From contig JAACJM010000184.1 of NCBI GenBank assembly GCA_013368315.1, positions 106,138 to 170,137 of the forward strand: a stretch of DNA of 64,000 nucleotides, given 5' to 3'. Positions 32,600-44,833 of the stretch are shown here, in pieces. How positions within the stretch are numbered: the stretch's first letter is position 1; each line of letters starts with the position of its first letter. This stretch comes from Tetrapyrgos nigripes. Taxonomy: Eukaryota; Basidiomycota; Agaricomycetes; Agaricales; Campanellaceae. A program made the translations under genes and the position numbers. The notes under the pieces are model-generated. The model did no database searches, was not told the DNA's origin, and saw nothing but the letters and a program-made list of their open reading frames with translations.

Positions 32600-34365
32600 A
32601 AAAGTCGACCTAAGTTAACTCGGCCTTTAAGAGGCCTAGTAACAAACTTCAGAATGACTAATCATGTGATTGAACTGAAACTGGACTTCAAACCATGTCC
32701 TTGCAAGACCTATCCTCTCTCTCCTGTTGAGCAAGAAGAACATGATAGTTTCATCAACCAAAATCTGAATAAGGAATATATAAGACCATCAAAGTCTCCT
32801 ATGACAAGTCCCTTTTTCTTCGTTTAAAAGAAAGACAGAAAGCTACGCCCCATACAGGATTATCAAGCATTGAATCAAGGAACAATAAAGAATGAGTACC
32901 CTCTACTGCTCATATCAGAATTAGTGGACAAACTTAAGGGGGTGCAGGTTTTCTCCAAGATCGATCTTCAATGGGGGTATAACAATGTATGGATAAAAAA
33001 AGGTGATGAGTGGAAGGCAGCATTTAAGACCAATAGAGGACTCTTTGAGCCAACAGTAATGTTCTTTGGCCTTATGAACTCTCCTGCTATGTTTCAGGCA
33101 ATGATGAACACTCTTTTCAAGGACCTCATTAATTCTGGAAAGGTGGTCATTTATATGGACGACATCTTGATTTTCACAATGACTTTAGAAGAACATCAAC
33201 AAATGGTCAAACAAGTAATAACTCAACTCCAAGAAAATGACCTCTATGCAAAGCTGGAAAAGTGCACATTTGAAACTGACTCGGTGGAGTTCCTAGGACT
33301 TATTGTCTCTCACAACACTTTGGCAATGGATCCTGTCAAAGTTAAGGGCGTCACTGAATGGCCAACACCACGAACAGTCTTGGTTTCAGAAACTTTTATC
33401 ATCGGTTCATGCATGACCACTTTTCAACTTGACGAAAAAGGACAAACCTTGGAAATGGTCTGTTGATGCAGAAGAAGCCTTTAAGGCACTTAAAGATGTG
33501 TTTACCTCTTCACCAGTTCTCTTAATGCCTGACTATTCTAAACCATACCAAGTAGAAGTTAATGCCTCAGATTATGCTACAGGAGGTATTCTCTTACAGA
33601 AAGGGTTGGATGACAAGTGGCATCCAGTCGCTTATCTGTCAAAATCCTTATCCCAAACCAAACAAAATTACGACATCCATGCTAAAGAACTGCTAGTGAT
33701 TATATGAGCACTAGAATCATGGTGACATTGGCACACCACATACAGTCAAAATTCTCACTGATCACAAAAACTTGGAATATTTCACGACCTCACAAAAACT
33801 GAGCCAACAACAAGTGAGAATGGACTTGTTTCTTACACGATTCAACTTTACCCTTATCCACAAACTGGGAGGTCTCAATCGAAGTGATCCTCTTTGTCAA
33901 AGACCAGATCATAAAGAGGGAGTTGAAGATGACAACAAGGACAGAGTGTTACTAGATCCCAGGTTCTTCATAATTCAGGCTATGAGACTGGGAGCAGTAG
34001 TTGTGATTGGAGATGCTGAACTGAGAAGATGAATTAAAGAATGTCCAAAGAAAGACACTGAAGTTGTGAGTGCTCTTGAAGTCATCTTAAATAATGGTCC
34101 TCGTTCGCTGGTCAAGAACTTACAGGAATGGAATTATGAAGACAGTATCATTTTGTACTGAGGAAAAGTCTACATCCCCTATGACCAACAATTATGAAGA
34201 GATATAGTCAAGATGCATCATGATAGTCTCACTGCTGGACACCCAGGCCAGTTCAAGACCTATGAGCTAGTTAGTAGAAAATTTTGGTGGCCTGGTATGT
34301 CAGTATTTGTTCATGATTATGTCGAAGGAAGCACTACTTGCCAATTGACCAACAGCTGTAGCTGT
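32600..34365 (+). pseudogene. Decayed gypsy pol (RT, RNase H, IN zinc finger)
   Basis: Closely related to pol at 50.97-52.9 kb. It covers the pre-RT segment ([20 protein letters not shown]), RT ([20 protein letters not shown], then [11 protein letters not shown]), RNase H (VEVNASDYATGGIL) and the HHCC region (HHDSLTAGHPGQFKTYELVS). Disabling changes include TAA after SPFFFV at 32827, a frameshift near 33.38 kb, and TGA codons at places where the relative has arginine (in the RNase H region near 33.70 and 33.72 kb and near 34.03 and 34.16 kb). It breaks off at about 34355 inside the zinc finger region (CQLTN). It is the downstream continuation of the 24.3-24.7 kb fragment. Confidence 0.85.
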
Positions 34366-34675
34366 AAATTTTTTTAAAAAATCACTGACGACTTATCGGC
34401 TTGGCAATTGCAAAAGTATAGCAACAATAGTTGACAGGGCAGCCAAGGCTTGGTAGGCCTCAGGGCTCTTGCCCAAATTGGAAGTACAGGTTCCTGAAGC
34501 CTTCTCGGCATTAAGGCATTCTCGGCAAGTCAGCAGATGCTTTCTCTACCATCACTTTTACAAAAACACACACTTTTAATTATAATTTTGGTGCTTTTGC
34601 AAAAATTGTGGTCACTTCAGTCTAGTATGGTATATCGGGTGTATTGGCCCGTTGTGGTAGGGCGGGGGTATGGTG
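34366..34675. other. Unassigned AT-rich stretch
   Basis: Between the broken gypsy pol and the foldback element. It has a T-run/A-run (AAATTTTTTTAAAAAATC) and repeats of TTCTCGGCA but no coding signal. It may be part of the left end of the foldback element. Confidence 0.35.
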
Positions 34676-37600
34676 GGGTACTTCCTTTTTGGGAAGAATA
34701 GTCAAAAAATGCTAGAAAATTCTGATTTTATTCTAATGGCTGTTGGCAGTGCACAGAAGCTGCTGAGGCAGGCCTAGTGGTTGTTTCCCATGGTACAGGG
34801 TTAGATGGGAAGGTACCCACAGTCAATAGCATCCCAAATCTGTATTTGGAATGGGAATATGGGCTGTGGCTGAACAAAAAAAGACAAAATACATTTCCAG
34901 AGCCAGCAATTAAAAATGAATTGGGTACATCAGGGAGTACATTCTTGGTAGCTGAATCAAAATATCACATTATATTTACAATATATGTAGCGATTCTTGA
35001 GATATGGCCAAAATACTGTATAAATATAGCAAAAGAGCAGGATGGGTACTGGTTATTGTGGTAAAACAGCTCTGATCATCATGTGGGCTGGTACGATATT
35101 GTATTGACACTTTCTAAATGTGGGAATATAGCACATTCTATTATATCTTCAGGTGTTGGGGTGCTATGCCCAAAATACTGTCCAGAAATAGCAAAATTTG
35201 AAATGGCCATGGACACTACATAATATACCATTAGATATATGTGTAAATATTTATACAAGCATATTTTGGGTCCCTAAAACCGAATTTCCACTTGGATAAT
35301 CCCTATTTATAGTGGCTGTGGTGCTATTTCATATGTACCCCTAAAGCAAGGTACCTGTGGCACCTGCATACATCTGGTTTATAAATTTGTGTGAGTGGGT
35401 ATATACATGTTATTCAGTGTCCTAAACACGAATATGAGTTTAAAATTCCCATATCTCCAAGATCCAGGACTCTATGCTATGTTTATTTCCTAAAAAGCGA
35501 ACTTAGTCCTAATTTCTCCCTTCTTTGGGGCATATATACTTTCATTGATATCTACTTGGTATTATGGATGATTCAATGTCATTCTGCTTATGTATATGGT
35601 TCAAAATGATACTATCTTCGCTTTTCAGAGAATAAACCTAACATAGAGTCTTTGTTGTGACAGTATTATTTCAGGATATTTTTGTTCATTTTCTCTTTCT
35701 TTTCTTCATCAGTCACTGCCTTTTGATCATCATTTTGTTCATCCTTTGCCCTATCTTTTGTTCATCTTTCCTTGATCATCTATGCACAGCTACATTCCCC
35801 TGTTTCATCATTTGTTCATCTTTGTATGATACATCTCTTACAGGGATACTATCCACACCTTGTTCATCTTTTGTTCATCTTTTCATGATACATCTTTTAC
35901 AGGGACAACAGGCTGTACTTTGATTGTTCTGGACAGTTCTCTGATTCCTTTCTTCACTTTACTCAGCTTTTATCTTTATTACTGTTCTGTGTATATAAGC
36001 TTAGAGTAGTAGCTCCCTAGTCCCCATCTTGACCTCTTTGTCTTGGAACTAGGTGAGCATCTCATGTATTTCTTGTTTTCACTTAGTATTAACTTCGTCT
36101 TGGGACTAGGTTCTCATTGTCTTCTGTCTACTGTTGCTTTAAGCCAAGTGTGTTCTCTTTACCACAGTCTTGGATCTTGAATATATAGCAGTTTTAACCT
36201 CATATTAATGTTCAGGGTGTTGAATAAGATCTATATACCCACTCACACAAATTTATAAATGAGCTATTTGCAGGTGCCACAAGTGTCAAGAACAGGTTCA
36301 GATAGGACTGGATGCCTCTCAGGCCACCACACAGGAGCCAAAGACAAAGTAACAGAGCAAATAGAATAGATAAGAGTGAGTAGCCACAGATGGGTCCAAG
36401 TCTACATAGTACTGAGACAAGGCTGAGCAGTATGGATCATAGGGAGCACAAGTGGACAGACTAGAGACCTCTCTACAAAGCCCTGAAGTATATATGACCA
36501 AAGGGACAAAGAAGCGAAGCCTAGATCAATAGGTATTGATGGAAAGGAAGAACTATGGAGAAATAAAGGAACAATGGAGAAATAAAGGAACAATGGAGGA
36601 ATCAAGGAACAATGGAGGAATCAAGGAGAAACAAGGTAGAACTATGGAAAAACAAGGAAGAACTATGGAGAAAGGAGGAACCATGGAGAAACACCTGGAA
36701 GAACTATAGAAGTGACAGGAACAAAGGAAGCAAAGCAAAGAAGAAGATCTGGATAAGCCAAAGTACTGGAAAGAAGACTAGAAGTAAAAGGAATGATGGA
36801 AGCAAAGCAAAGAAGAAGTAAAACAAAGAGGAACAAGATCTGGATAAGCCAAATTACTAGAAAGAAGACTAGAAGTGAAAAGAATGAAGGAAAACATGAA
36901 GAGATTTATGACAACAAGCACCTTTGTTCAGGGGTAATGATTCAATAGCACAAGAACCAATGTAAATAGAGCTTATAAAAGTGGAGATTCTGATTCAGGG
37001 ACTCGAAATACCCTAGTAAAAATATTTGGACATATATCCAATAGTGTAGTATGGAGTGTCTATTGCCATTTCAAGTTTTGAAAATTTTGGACAGTATTTT
37101 GGACTGTAGAGTCATGTATCCTTAAGATATAGGAATTTTAACCTGATATTCGTGTTTAGGACACTGAATAACATGTATATACCCACTCACACAAATTTAT
37201 AAACCAGATGTATGCAGGTGCCACAGGTACCTTGCTTTAGGGGTACATATGAAATAGCACCACAGCCACTATAAATAGGGATTATCCAAGTGGAAATTCG
37301 GTTTTAGGGACCCAAAATATGCTTGTATAAATATTTACACATATATCTAATGGTATATTATGTAGTGTCCATGGCCATTTCAAATTTTGCTATTTCTGGA
37401 CAGTATTTTGGGCATAGCACCCCAACACCTGAAGATCTAATAGAATGTGCTATATTCCCATATTTATAAAGTTTTTATGCAAAATCATACTAACCCACAT
37501 GATGATCAGAGCTGTTTTACCACAATAACCAGTACCCATCCTGCTCTTTTGCTATATTTATACAGTATTTTGGCCATATCTTGAGAACCGCTACATATAT

Positions 37601-37886
37601 TGTACATCTAATTTGGTATTTTGATTCAGCTACCCAGTATGCACTCCCTGATATACCCAATTTATTTTTAATTGCCGGCTCTGGGAATGTATTTTCTCTT
37701 TTTCAGTTCAGCCACAGCCCCTATTCCCATTCCAAATACAGATTTGGGGTGCTATTGACTGTGGGTACCTTCCGGAAACAACCACTAGGCCTGCCTCAGC
37801 AGCTTCCATGCACTGCCAACAGCCATTAGAATAAAATCTGAATTTTCTAGCATTTTTTGACCATTCTTCCCAAAACCAAAATACCC
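34676..37886. mobile_element. Large foldback element with ~0.8-kb inverted arms
   Basis: The left arm (about 34676-35470) is inverted relative to the right arm (about 37115-37886). For example CAAAAAATGCTAGAAAATTC at 34704 pairs with GAATTTTCTAGCATTTTTTG at 37841, and GTGTCCTAAACACGAATAT at 35418 pairs with ATATTCGTGTTTAGGACAC at about 37147. A third, more diverged copy of part of the arm lies in tandem with the right arm (36190-36283 and 36914-37114), cut by the solo LTR at 36284. The right end joins decayed gypsy sequence at 37887 (the related copy at about 45186 continues without the element). No transposase ORF was found. The centre (35.5-36.2 kb) holds TTGTTCATC-rich repeats. The exact left boundary is uncertain. 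Confidence 0.75.
36284..36913 (-). mobile_element. Solo LTR (family 3) with 5-bp TSD ACAAG
   Basis: Begins TGTCAAGAACAGGTTCAG and ends GATTTATGACA (minus orientation), with perfect duplications ACAAG at 36279-36283 and 36914-36918. Reverse complement of the LTR family at 17541-18025. It is 630 bp against 485 bp for that copy; the extra length comes from purine-rich tandem repeats (units near AAGGAACAATGGAGGAATC, 36560-36720). Confidence 0.88.
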
Positions 37887-38857
37887 AACTTGTCACTTGA
37901 AAGTTTCAAGTCGATGTCTTCTGCAGTCAGCCAGACATGATCCCTGACCTTGAACTGATGTCCTTTCCATTTCCCTCTTTCATATCCTTCCTTCATCTGG
38001 TGCTTAGCCAGGTGCAGTGCTGATCCTGCATCTCTTTGAACCTGTCTTAGGATTTTGAGTTGGTCTTCTACATTTGGGATGCCTGTGCGCTGGCCTACCA
38101 GTATGTTGAATAGAGGAAGGTAGCCATAAGTCACCTCAAAAGGTGCCATGCCATGTGCGGAGTGTGTGCAGGCCATAGGAAGGTGCTCCACCCAATTGTC
38201 CTGTCTGTAGTTGGTGTAGAGGCACAGATATTTCTCCACTTCTGTCCATTCGTCTGGGGTCGGTAGCCTGAGGAAAGGCTTGACTTGATCCCAAGTCAGT
38301 CTAACAGAGAACACATGGTTTGCACTGGAAACTGTGGACCATGATCTGATACAATGCGAAGTGGGAGGCCGTGAAGGCAGAACATTTCTCGGTAGTATAG
38401 GTTGGCGACTTCAGTAGCAGTAATATTAGAGGTGCAGGGAAGGGTATGGACTTGTTTTCCATAGAGGTCAGTGCAGCCTTGTGAGGATGGTAGCTGTGTA
38501 ATGAGGTTGACTCCAACTTCTTCCCAGAGTCCTAAGGGTACGTCCAAAGGTTGGATTACTGCTCGTGGATGACGTTGCAGCTTCTTCCTGGTGCATTTAT
38601 CACATCCCTCCACGTACTTCTCCACAAAAGAGCAAATGGTGGGCCACCAGAAGTGCGAGGTTACCAAATCGAGTGTTCCATGTAGCCCTGGATGTCCTGC
38701 TGATGGTTTGTCATGGCATTGTTCTACTATTGCCCTCTGCAGCTCTTTATTTGGGGGGACATAGACTCACCCCTTGTGGTATATCAATCCATTATCCTCT
38801 TCCCATTCAGGTAAACCATTGGCCAGTCGTTGCAATCCTTCCTTCTTCAACTGCTGA
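37887..38857 (-). pseudogene. Decayed gypsy integrase fragment (same family as 44.8-47.4 kb)
   Basis: Minus-strand pieces read TSHFWWPTICSFVEKYVEGC (HHCC zinc finger), NLITQLPSSQG (start of the IN core), IVSDHGPQFPVQTM (second catalytic aspartate region) and FEVTYGYLPLFNILVGQRTG. The sequence is closely similar to 45180-46210 and collinear with it, but with small deletions and frameshifts. It is cut on the left by the foldback element and on the right near 38857 just before the LTR at 38871. Non-functional. Confidence 0.85.
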
Positions 38858-39412
38858 CTGTTGTTCATTGTGTTACGATGGAAGTCATAATTCAAGGTTT
38901 CGCCTTTCATTTGTTTGTTTGTTGAGCCTTTCTGTTGAAGAAAGGTTTGAGCAGGACTTCTGAAGACGAGTGTTACTCAAAGTAAGACCTGTAGAAAAGG
39001 TCAAGCTGGGGAATCTAGCTTGAAGAATACTCTACCTATATACGAGTCAGAGTACAATGTGTGTAAAGCATGCAAATCGTCTGTAGTAGCTATGTCAAAC
39101 AGCATGTAAGTAATAAGAAACTTGCATACCATGCATGTTATAAGATAGGAGCAGAGGAAACATGCATATGATGCATGTATACAATGTGTAGGTAATAGTA
39201 GACATGTAAAAGAGAAAGCAAGGATAGAGCATGGTGAATGAAAGGGAAACATGTGTTAGATAAGAAGAAATGAAACAAAGTAAAGAAAAGAAAGAACAAG
39301 TCAGAGAGTCCTATAGAATAGGGGTGAGAAATTGTAACATTACCCCCCTTTCAAGATTGAAGTTTCCAACTTCAATAATCCGCCATCAGCTCTCCAGTGA
39401 TGTTCACCCATG

Positions 39413-40005
39413 CTACATTCCTTCTGGGTCAAGCTCTGGTGAATCCAGTCTATAGTCGTGTTGATTTCTGCCAGTTGTGCTTCTATGAGGGCATTGAGAA
39501 GGGTAGTGACCTGGTTGGAACTCCCCACATATGTAGCAGTTGGAGCGCTCGCAGGAGCTAGTGAAATGTCCATCCTTGTGGCACCAGTAGCAGCGAATGG
39601 TGTTGGAGCTTGTGGGTGAGGGATTTTGATTGATGATGATAGGTCTATTCCTGGTCCCGAGTGTGGATCTGCCTTGGCTACTGGCAGGGCTGCACAAAGC
39701 CTTTCTCTTTTCTCCAATTGTTTCTCCCATTTCTCCACAAACCCCTTGTCTGCTATCTCCTTTATATGTTTGTCCAACTCTTCATCTACCTCTTTCATTG
39801 CCTGTTGAAGTAGGCATCTATGTCCCTGCATCATAAAGATGGCTTTGGCCACTGATTTGATATGAATCAAATTTTTTAGAGCTTGTCATACTTCTTCATC
39901 ATTCAAGTTGTTGGTTAGGATCTTTTTTGTAATGGTGAAGTGGTCTTTGGTAGGTTTCTCTGGAAGAGAAATGGGGATGCAGACGGTGTTGTTGTTGAAA
40001 GACAT
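39413..40005 (-). pseudogene. 3' accessory ORF with two zinc-knuckle-like motifs, between pol and LTR
   Basis: It starts MSFNNNTVCIPISLPEKPTK at 40005, two bases beyond the pol stop codon, and ends with TGA at 39413. One in-frame TGA (about 39888) and one frame change (about 39.72 kb) break it. The middle is helical (QQAMKEVDEELDKHIKEIAD). The C-terminal part has CYWCHKDGHFTSSC, a classic CX2CX4HX4C knuckle, then CYICGEFQPGHYPSQC, a variant with six residues before the histidine. The element's own gag knuckle is separate, near 44.05-44.09 kb, so this is an extra nucleic-acid-binding-type protein placed after pol. Function unknown. Confidence 0.65.
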
Positions 40006-40007
40006 GT

Positions 40008-42850
40008 TTAAAGAGAAGTTGTTGAAAGGGAAATTTTTTGAGTTCTGGTGGTTTTGTGAGGTTTAGCTTTTGCTGTCATCTTTCCTTTCAACTTGTTCCT
40101 CTTTTTATATGCTTCAAGCTTTTCTTTGGCATTCTCCAGGTTTCCTTCAGGTTCCCATGAGTTCAAGGTGGAAGGGTATCCTTTCCAAGACACAAGGTAA
40201 TAGTGAGGTTTGTTCTTTGGTTTGTGTGAAAGGATTGCCTCTACTTCGTATTCTTCTTGTCCATCGATTACATCTGGAGGTGGTTCCAGGAAGTTTCTTC
40301 CATGTGCTTCATTCTCGTTGAAGGGAAACATGGGGTGGATCTTCCACTGCGGTGGTAAGTCCAGTTTGTATGTCAAAGGTCCTAAGACTTTATCAATAGT
40401 GAATGGACCCTCTCTTCATGGTGCAAGTTTTCTAGATGGATACATGAGTCGAAGGTTCTTGGCTTCTAGCCATACCTTCTGTCCTTGTTCGAATGGCATG
40501 AATTTTTTGTGGGATCGATGGATCATCTTCTGTCTGGCTAACTTGTGTAGTGCAAACATTTCTTCTCAGGTTTTTTGTAGTTTGGCCAATCGGTCAGCTA
40601 CACTTGGTATGTTGGTTTCTCCAAAAGCTGCTGGTAAGGGTCTGGGATTGTACCCCATCATGAGGTAGAAGGAGGAGTGATTCCTTGCAGTGTGAATTTG
40701 GTTGTTGTGAATGAATTTTGCCATAGGCAAGGATTTCTTCCATCTCTCCTGGTTCCTTGCACAGAACAATCAAAGATAGGTTCCCAGCTCTTGGTTGACC
40801 TGTTCAGTTTCTCCATTGGTTTGTGGATGATATGCAGTACTCAGGGAGAGTTTGATTCCAAGAAGTTGTCCTAGTTCTTGGAATATGTTTGCTGCAAATC
40901 TAGGGTCTTGATTGAATATGAGTTCTTCTGGTAGTCCAAACCTTTTGTAGACATTGTCCCAGTTGCATTGATTGTTTTGCCCCCTTTGTAGCCCCACGGT
41001 CTACCACGACCAAGATGAAATTGTCTCTGTCTATCTCCAGTAGGTCTGTGATCAAATCCATAGTGAGATGAGTAAAAGGTAAGGCATTTTTTGATCCTGG
41101 GATGGGATGTAAAGGTGGAGTTGTAGGATGTGTATTGATCTTCATTTGTTGGCAAATGGCACATCCTTTTACGTATTGTTTGACAAAAGAATACAATCCT
41201 GGCCACCAGTATTCTCTTCAGATCAATTCCAGTGTTGCATATTGTCCAGGATGTCCTGTTGATATCCCTTCATGATATCGTTTTACAAGGTTCCTTCGCA
41301 ATTCTCCATATTCATGAAGAATAAAATGTTTCCTTCAATTTTCCAGTCTGATAATGCGGATTTTATTGGTGGTATTCCTTTCGTTTTCAAGGCTTCCACC
41401 GCTTTTGATACCAGGTTGTCCTTCATAGTTTTTTCTGCAATAAGGGAATGGAGCTCTGTGTCTACTACCCTAACAAAGAGTTTGTCAGAGAGCATGGTGA
41501 CGTTTTCGTTATTGGTGTCTTCTTCTGGGACCATGTCTTGTCGTCTGGACAGGGCATCAGATTGTATCATTTTTGTTCCCCGAGTATGAATTAGTTTAAG
41601 ATCAAACTCAGAAAGGAAAACGCTCCATCTAGCTTGTTGTCAGTTTAGTTTCTGGGCATTTCAATAATAAGTGAGATTTTTGTGGTCTGACAAGACAGTG
41701 GTCATGTGATTTGATCTTTGTAGATAATGTCTCCATGCTTCGAGAGCTTTGACTGTAGCTAAAAGCTCTCTGTCATAGATTTCATAATTTATTTCTGCTT
41801 CGGTAAAAGCATGAGATATATATCCACAAGGATGCCAATCCTTGTTCATGTCTTGTTGTTTGAGTATGGCTCCTGTTGCCCATTTCGAAGCATCACATTC
41901 AATGATGAATGGTTTTTCTATGTCCGGCATCTGTAAGGCTGGTTCTTGAAGGAATTTATCTTTTAACTCATTGAATGCTTTTTGGCATTCTGGAGTCCAT
42001 TCGTATTTCTTGTCTTTTTGCATGAGTCCATGAAGTGGTTTCACGATATCTGCATATCTTCCAATGAATTTCCTATAATAGTTTTCAAATCCTAAGAAGG
42101 ACTGTACTCCTTTGACTGACATTGGGGCTTTCCAATCTCGAATCCCTGCTAGTTTTGTAGGGTCCATGGCGAGGGTGTCAGGCCTGATGATGAGTCCTAA
42201 AAATCCTACTTGTTCTTTGTCGAATTCGCATTTCTCCAGTTTCAAGAACAAGTCATTCTTTTGGAGTTGTTCTAGAACTTGTAGAGTTCTGATTTGGTGT
42301 TCTTTGAAGTCCTTTGAGAAGATTAGGATATCATCCATATAGATAACTATCCATCCTTCATCAATCATATCTCAAAAGAGGTCATTCATAAGTGCTTGGA
42401 ATGTGGCTGGGGAATTGCTCATTCCAAAGAACATGACTGTTGGTTTGAACAATCCTCTGTTCTTTTTGAATGCCGCTTTCCATTGATCTCCATCCTTTAT
42501 CTGAACATTATTGTATCCCCAATGTAAATCCATTTTTGTGAATATTTTTGCTCCTTTGAGTTTGTCAATCAGTTCAGGAATCAATGGTAAAGGATAACTA
42601 TTCTTGATTGATCCTTCATTTAACCTTCAATAATCTTGACATGGCCTCAACACTCCTTTTTCTTTTTTGGCCACAAAGAAGAAAGAGGAAGCCATAGGGG
42701 ATTTTGAAGGTCAAATATATCCTTTTCGTAGATTTTCGTCGATAAACTCATCTTGAAGTTTCTGTTCTGCAGGGGATAGAGGATAGACTTTGCAGTCTTT
42801 GGGGATGAAGTCGGGTTTCAGATCTATGGCATGATCATATGGTCAATCGT
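40008..42850 (-). pseudogene. Gypsy pol: RT, RNase H, integrase, chromodomain (broken)
   Basis: [22 protein letters not shown] and [15 protein letters not shown], with DKEQVGFLGLIIRPDTLAMD. RNase H: FIIECDASKWATGAILKQQ and YEIYDRELLATVKALEAWRH. Integrase: QQMKINTHPTTPPLHPIPGS, HLTMDLITDLLEID and [15 protein letters not shown]. The C-terminal chromodomain contains EYEVEAILSHKPKNKPHYYL and VSWKGYPSTLNSWEPEGNL and ends at 40008. At least five in-frame TGA codons occur where relatives have arginine or tryptophan (near 42.37, 41.66, 41.64, 41.22 and 40.42 kb) along with one or more frame changes near 40.98 kb. Confidence 0.88.
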
Positions 42851-42896
42851 TCAGAAGCTTTCTTTTCGAAAACTTCTTTGTATTTCATACAGTAAT

Positions 42897-43289
42897 TGTA
42901 AGGGCGACTCCTGGCACGTGAGGCACTCACTCAGCAACTGCAGGAGGAGATCCAAAGATATATAAATCAGAACTAGAAAATACAAGGCTGACATACTATG
43001 CACCTGCAGGAGGAGATCCAAAGAGAAAAACTCAATGATACTTGCCTGCAGGGAAGGGGTATATATACTCGTATGAAGGCCTGGGAAAAGATCTGCAAAA
43101 CTGTACAGTTGAAACAAAGTAATAGAAAGGCGGAATGATGAAAGATCAAAGTGATGAACAATGAATGATGGATGATGAAACAATGAAACTGGGGTAAACA
43201 AGTCAATGAAAGTCAATGAAGTTCAGATAAGACGAGAACAAACAAGTCCTAAAGGAGAAGGGAAGGAAAAAGGAAACTGTCCCCTTACA
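42897..43289. mobile_element. Solo LTR with perfect 5-bp TSD GTAAT
   Basis: 393 bp, TGTAAGGGCGACTCC...CTGTCCCCTTACA, with 8-bp inverted ends. Flanks GTAAT at 42892-42896 and 43290-43294 are identical. It interrupts the gypsy pol N-terminal region on the minus strand. The same family is at 13061-13442. Confidence 0.92.
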
Positions 43290-43294
43290 GTAAT

Positions 43295-44362
43295 CCAGTA
43301 TCAGTTCTTTTATGGTTTTTTCCTTCTTCAGTTCTGTCCCCTCCTGTGCAAGGTTTGGGAAAGGGTAGTCTTCGCCCTAATTAGAATTTCAAGTTCGTAT
43401 GTTTCCAAAGGATTGAGAGATTCATTTCGAAAACGTTTCTCTTGGAGTTTGGCAAAAGATCAAGTGAATCCTAATCTGGGTTTGAGTTGAATAGTTCCTT
43501 TTTTCCAGTCTATGTTCAGATTTGTTTCTCATAGCCATGGAAATCCAAATATAAAGTCTTCTTTTCCTAGTCCTGAGACTAAGAATAAGATGACTCTTCA
43601 CCTGCAGAAGTACTCTGTCGGTGATCATTCCTTCTTTGTTCTTGGTTCCATCTACATTGTAAACTTGAATGGGATCTTGAAGTTTCCTGGTGGGTATTTG
43701 GTGCTTTTTAATGAAGGCTTGGCTGACGAAGGTTCCTCCAGCTCCAGAGTCTATGAGGGCTTGTGTTTTGACAATTTCTTTTCTCTCCTTGACTAGTATA
43801 GGAACACACATTGAATTCCGATCAACAGTAGCTAGTACAAGGTTTGAAATAGATATTGGAGACTTCAGTGTCGATCTGAGTCCCCTTAAAGAAAACCCTC
43901 TTTCCAATTTGTCTAAGGCTTCATTAGCCTCTTGTTCTCCAGCTTCTTGTACCATTGCTTGGATCCTGGCCAAAAGTTTCTGTTTTGGTGTTGTTCGTTC
44001 TTCTGTCCTCCTGTTTTGATTATTTGCCTGGTTGTTGTCTTCCAGGACAATCCCTTTGAATATGTCCGACTTTCCCACAGCTGAAACACTGTCCCTTCTT
44101 CCTATACTCTTGTTGTTCCTCCATGGATAATCTATCCATGTCCATAGCATTTGGGTCTTTGGAAGTGTTTTCTGGATTGTATCATGGGAATGTGTAAGCG
44201 TTTCTATTACCCTTCCTCAAATTGTTGTATGCTTTAATGTGACCAGCAATGGCTCTTCCTTGTTGATAGTTACTATCATAGACTGCTGCATATTTGTACC
44301 AATCATTGACCTGAGTTGGTACTGTTTCTCTGTCAAACATCTTCTCCACTATCTTAGGGTTT
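43295..44362 (-). pseudogene. Gypsy gag C-terminus and protease (broken)
   Basis: A gag zinc knuckle reads CFSCGKVGHIQRDC (CX2CX4HX4C) at about 44.05-44.09 kb. In another frame after a shift, 43422-44150 contains a linker (KLLARIQAMVQEAGEQEANE) and the aspartic protease active site (ALIDSGAGGTFVSQAF). The gag N-terminus is missing because the element is cut at 44362. Confidence 0.8.
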
Positions 44363-44790
44363 TGTCACAAAGAGGCGAGCGCTTAGATAGTGATAACAAG
44401 GAGCTACGGGCTCAACTCAACTAACAGACAGTCCCAACAACAAAGAATGTATTAAATACCTAACAGACAGCAGCAAGTACTGGAACTACAGTGCCCATCA
44501 GTAAAGATGAAAGAAGTAATGAAAAGGGGAATACACACCTGGTCCCAACAACGAAGAGGTCAACATGGGGAACCAGGTGTCAGGGCAGGGTTTATATATG
44601 TAAAAGTAAAGCTGTTAAAGAAAGCTGTAAAGGAAGCTGTAAAGGAAGCTGTCAAGAAGCTGTATCGAAGCTGTATCGGAGAAATGAAAGGTCTGGTGCG
44701 TAGCATGTGGAACAAGAGTCAAATGGTGTAAAGATCTGAGGATACAGAGATAAGAAGAAATAAATAGTGCCAAATGTAGATGTCATGACA
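44363..44790 (-). mobile_element. 3' LTR of the minus-strand gypsy remnant at 44.8-47.4 kb
   Basis: 428 bp, TGTCACAAAGAGGCGAGC...GTAGATGTCATGACA, followed on the plus strand by TTACCCCCCTT, the complement of a polypurine tract, so it is the 3' LTR of a minus-strand element. It contains a tandem of AAGCTGTAAAGG-like units near 44.61-44.68 kb. It cuts the older element at 38.9-44.36 kb. Confidence 0.8.
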
Positions 44791-44833
44791 TTACCCCCCT
44801 TCTACACTTCATTGTCCTTGATGAATCTTAAGT

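Larger units (their letters stand above)
38871..44362 (-). mobile_element. Decayed minus-strand gypsy chromovirus, 5' part missing
   Basis: The 3' LTR (38871-39339, TGTTACGATGG...GAAATTGTAACA, 469 bp) is preceded on the coding strand by the polypurine tract GAAAGGGGGGTAA. Upwards along the minus strand come a 3' accessory ORF, pol (chromodomain, IN, RNase H, RT), an inserted solo LTR (42897-43289) and the protease and gag end. The element is cut at 44362 by the LTR of another minus-strand element, so its 5' LTR is absent. Confidence 0.88.

Noticed and set aside
40070..40668. Plus-strand ORFs opposite gypsy pol at 40-44 kb
   Set aside because: They are antisense shadows of the chromodomain, integrase and RT coding strand.
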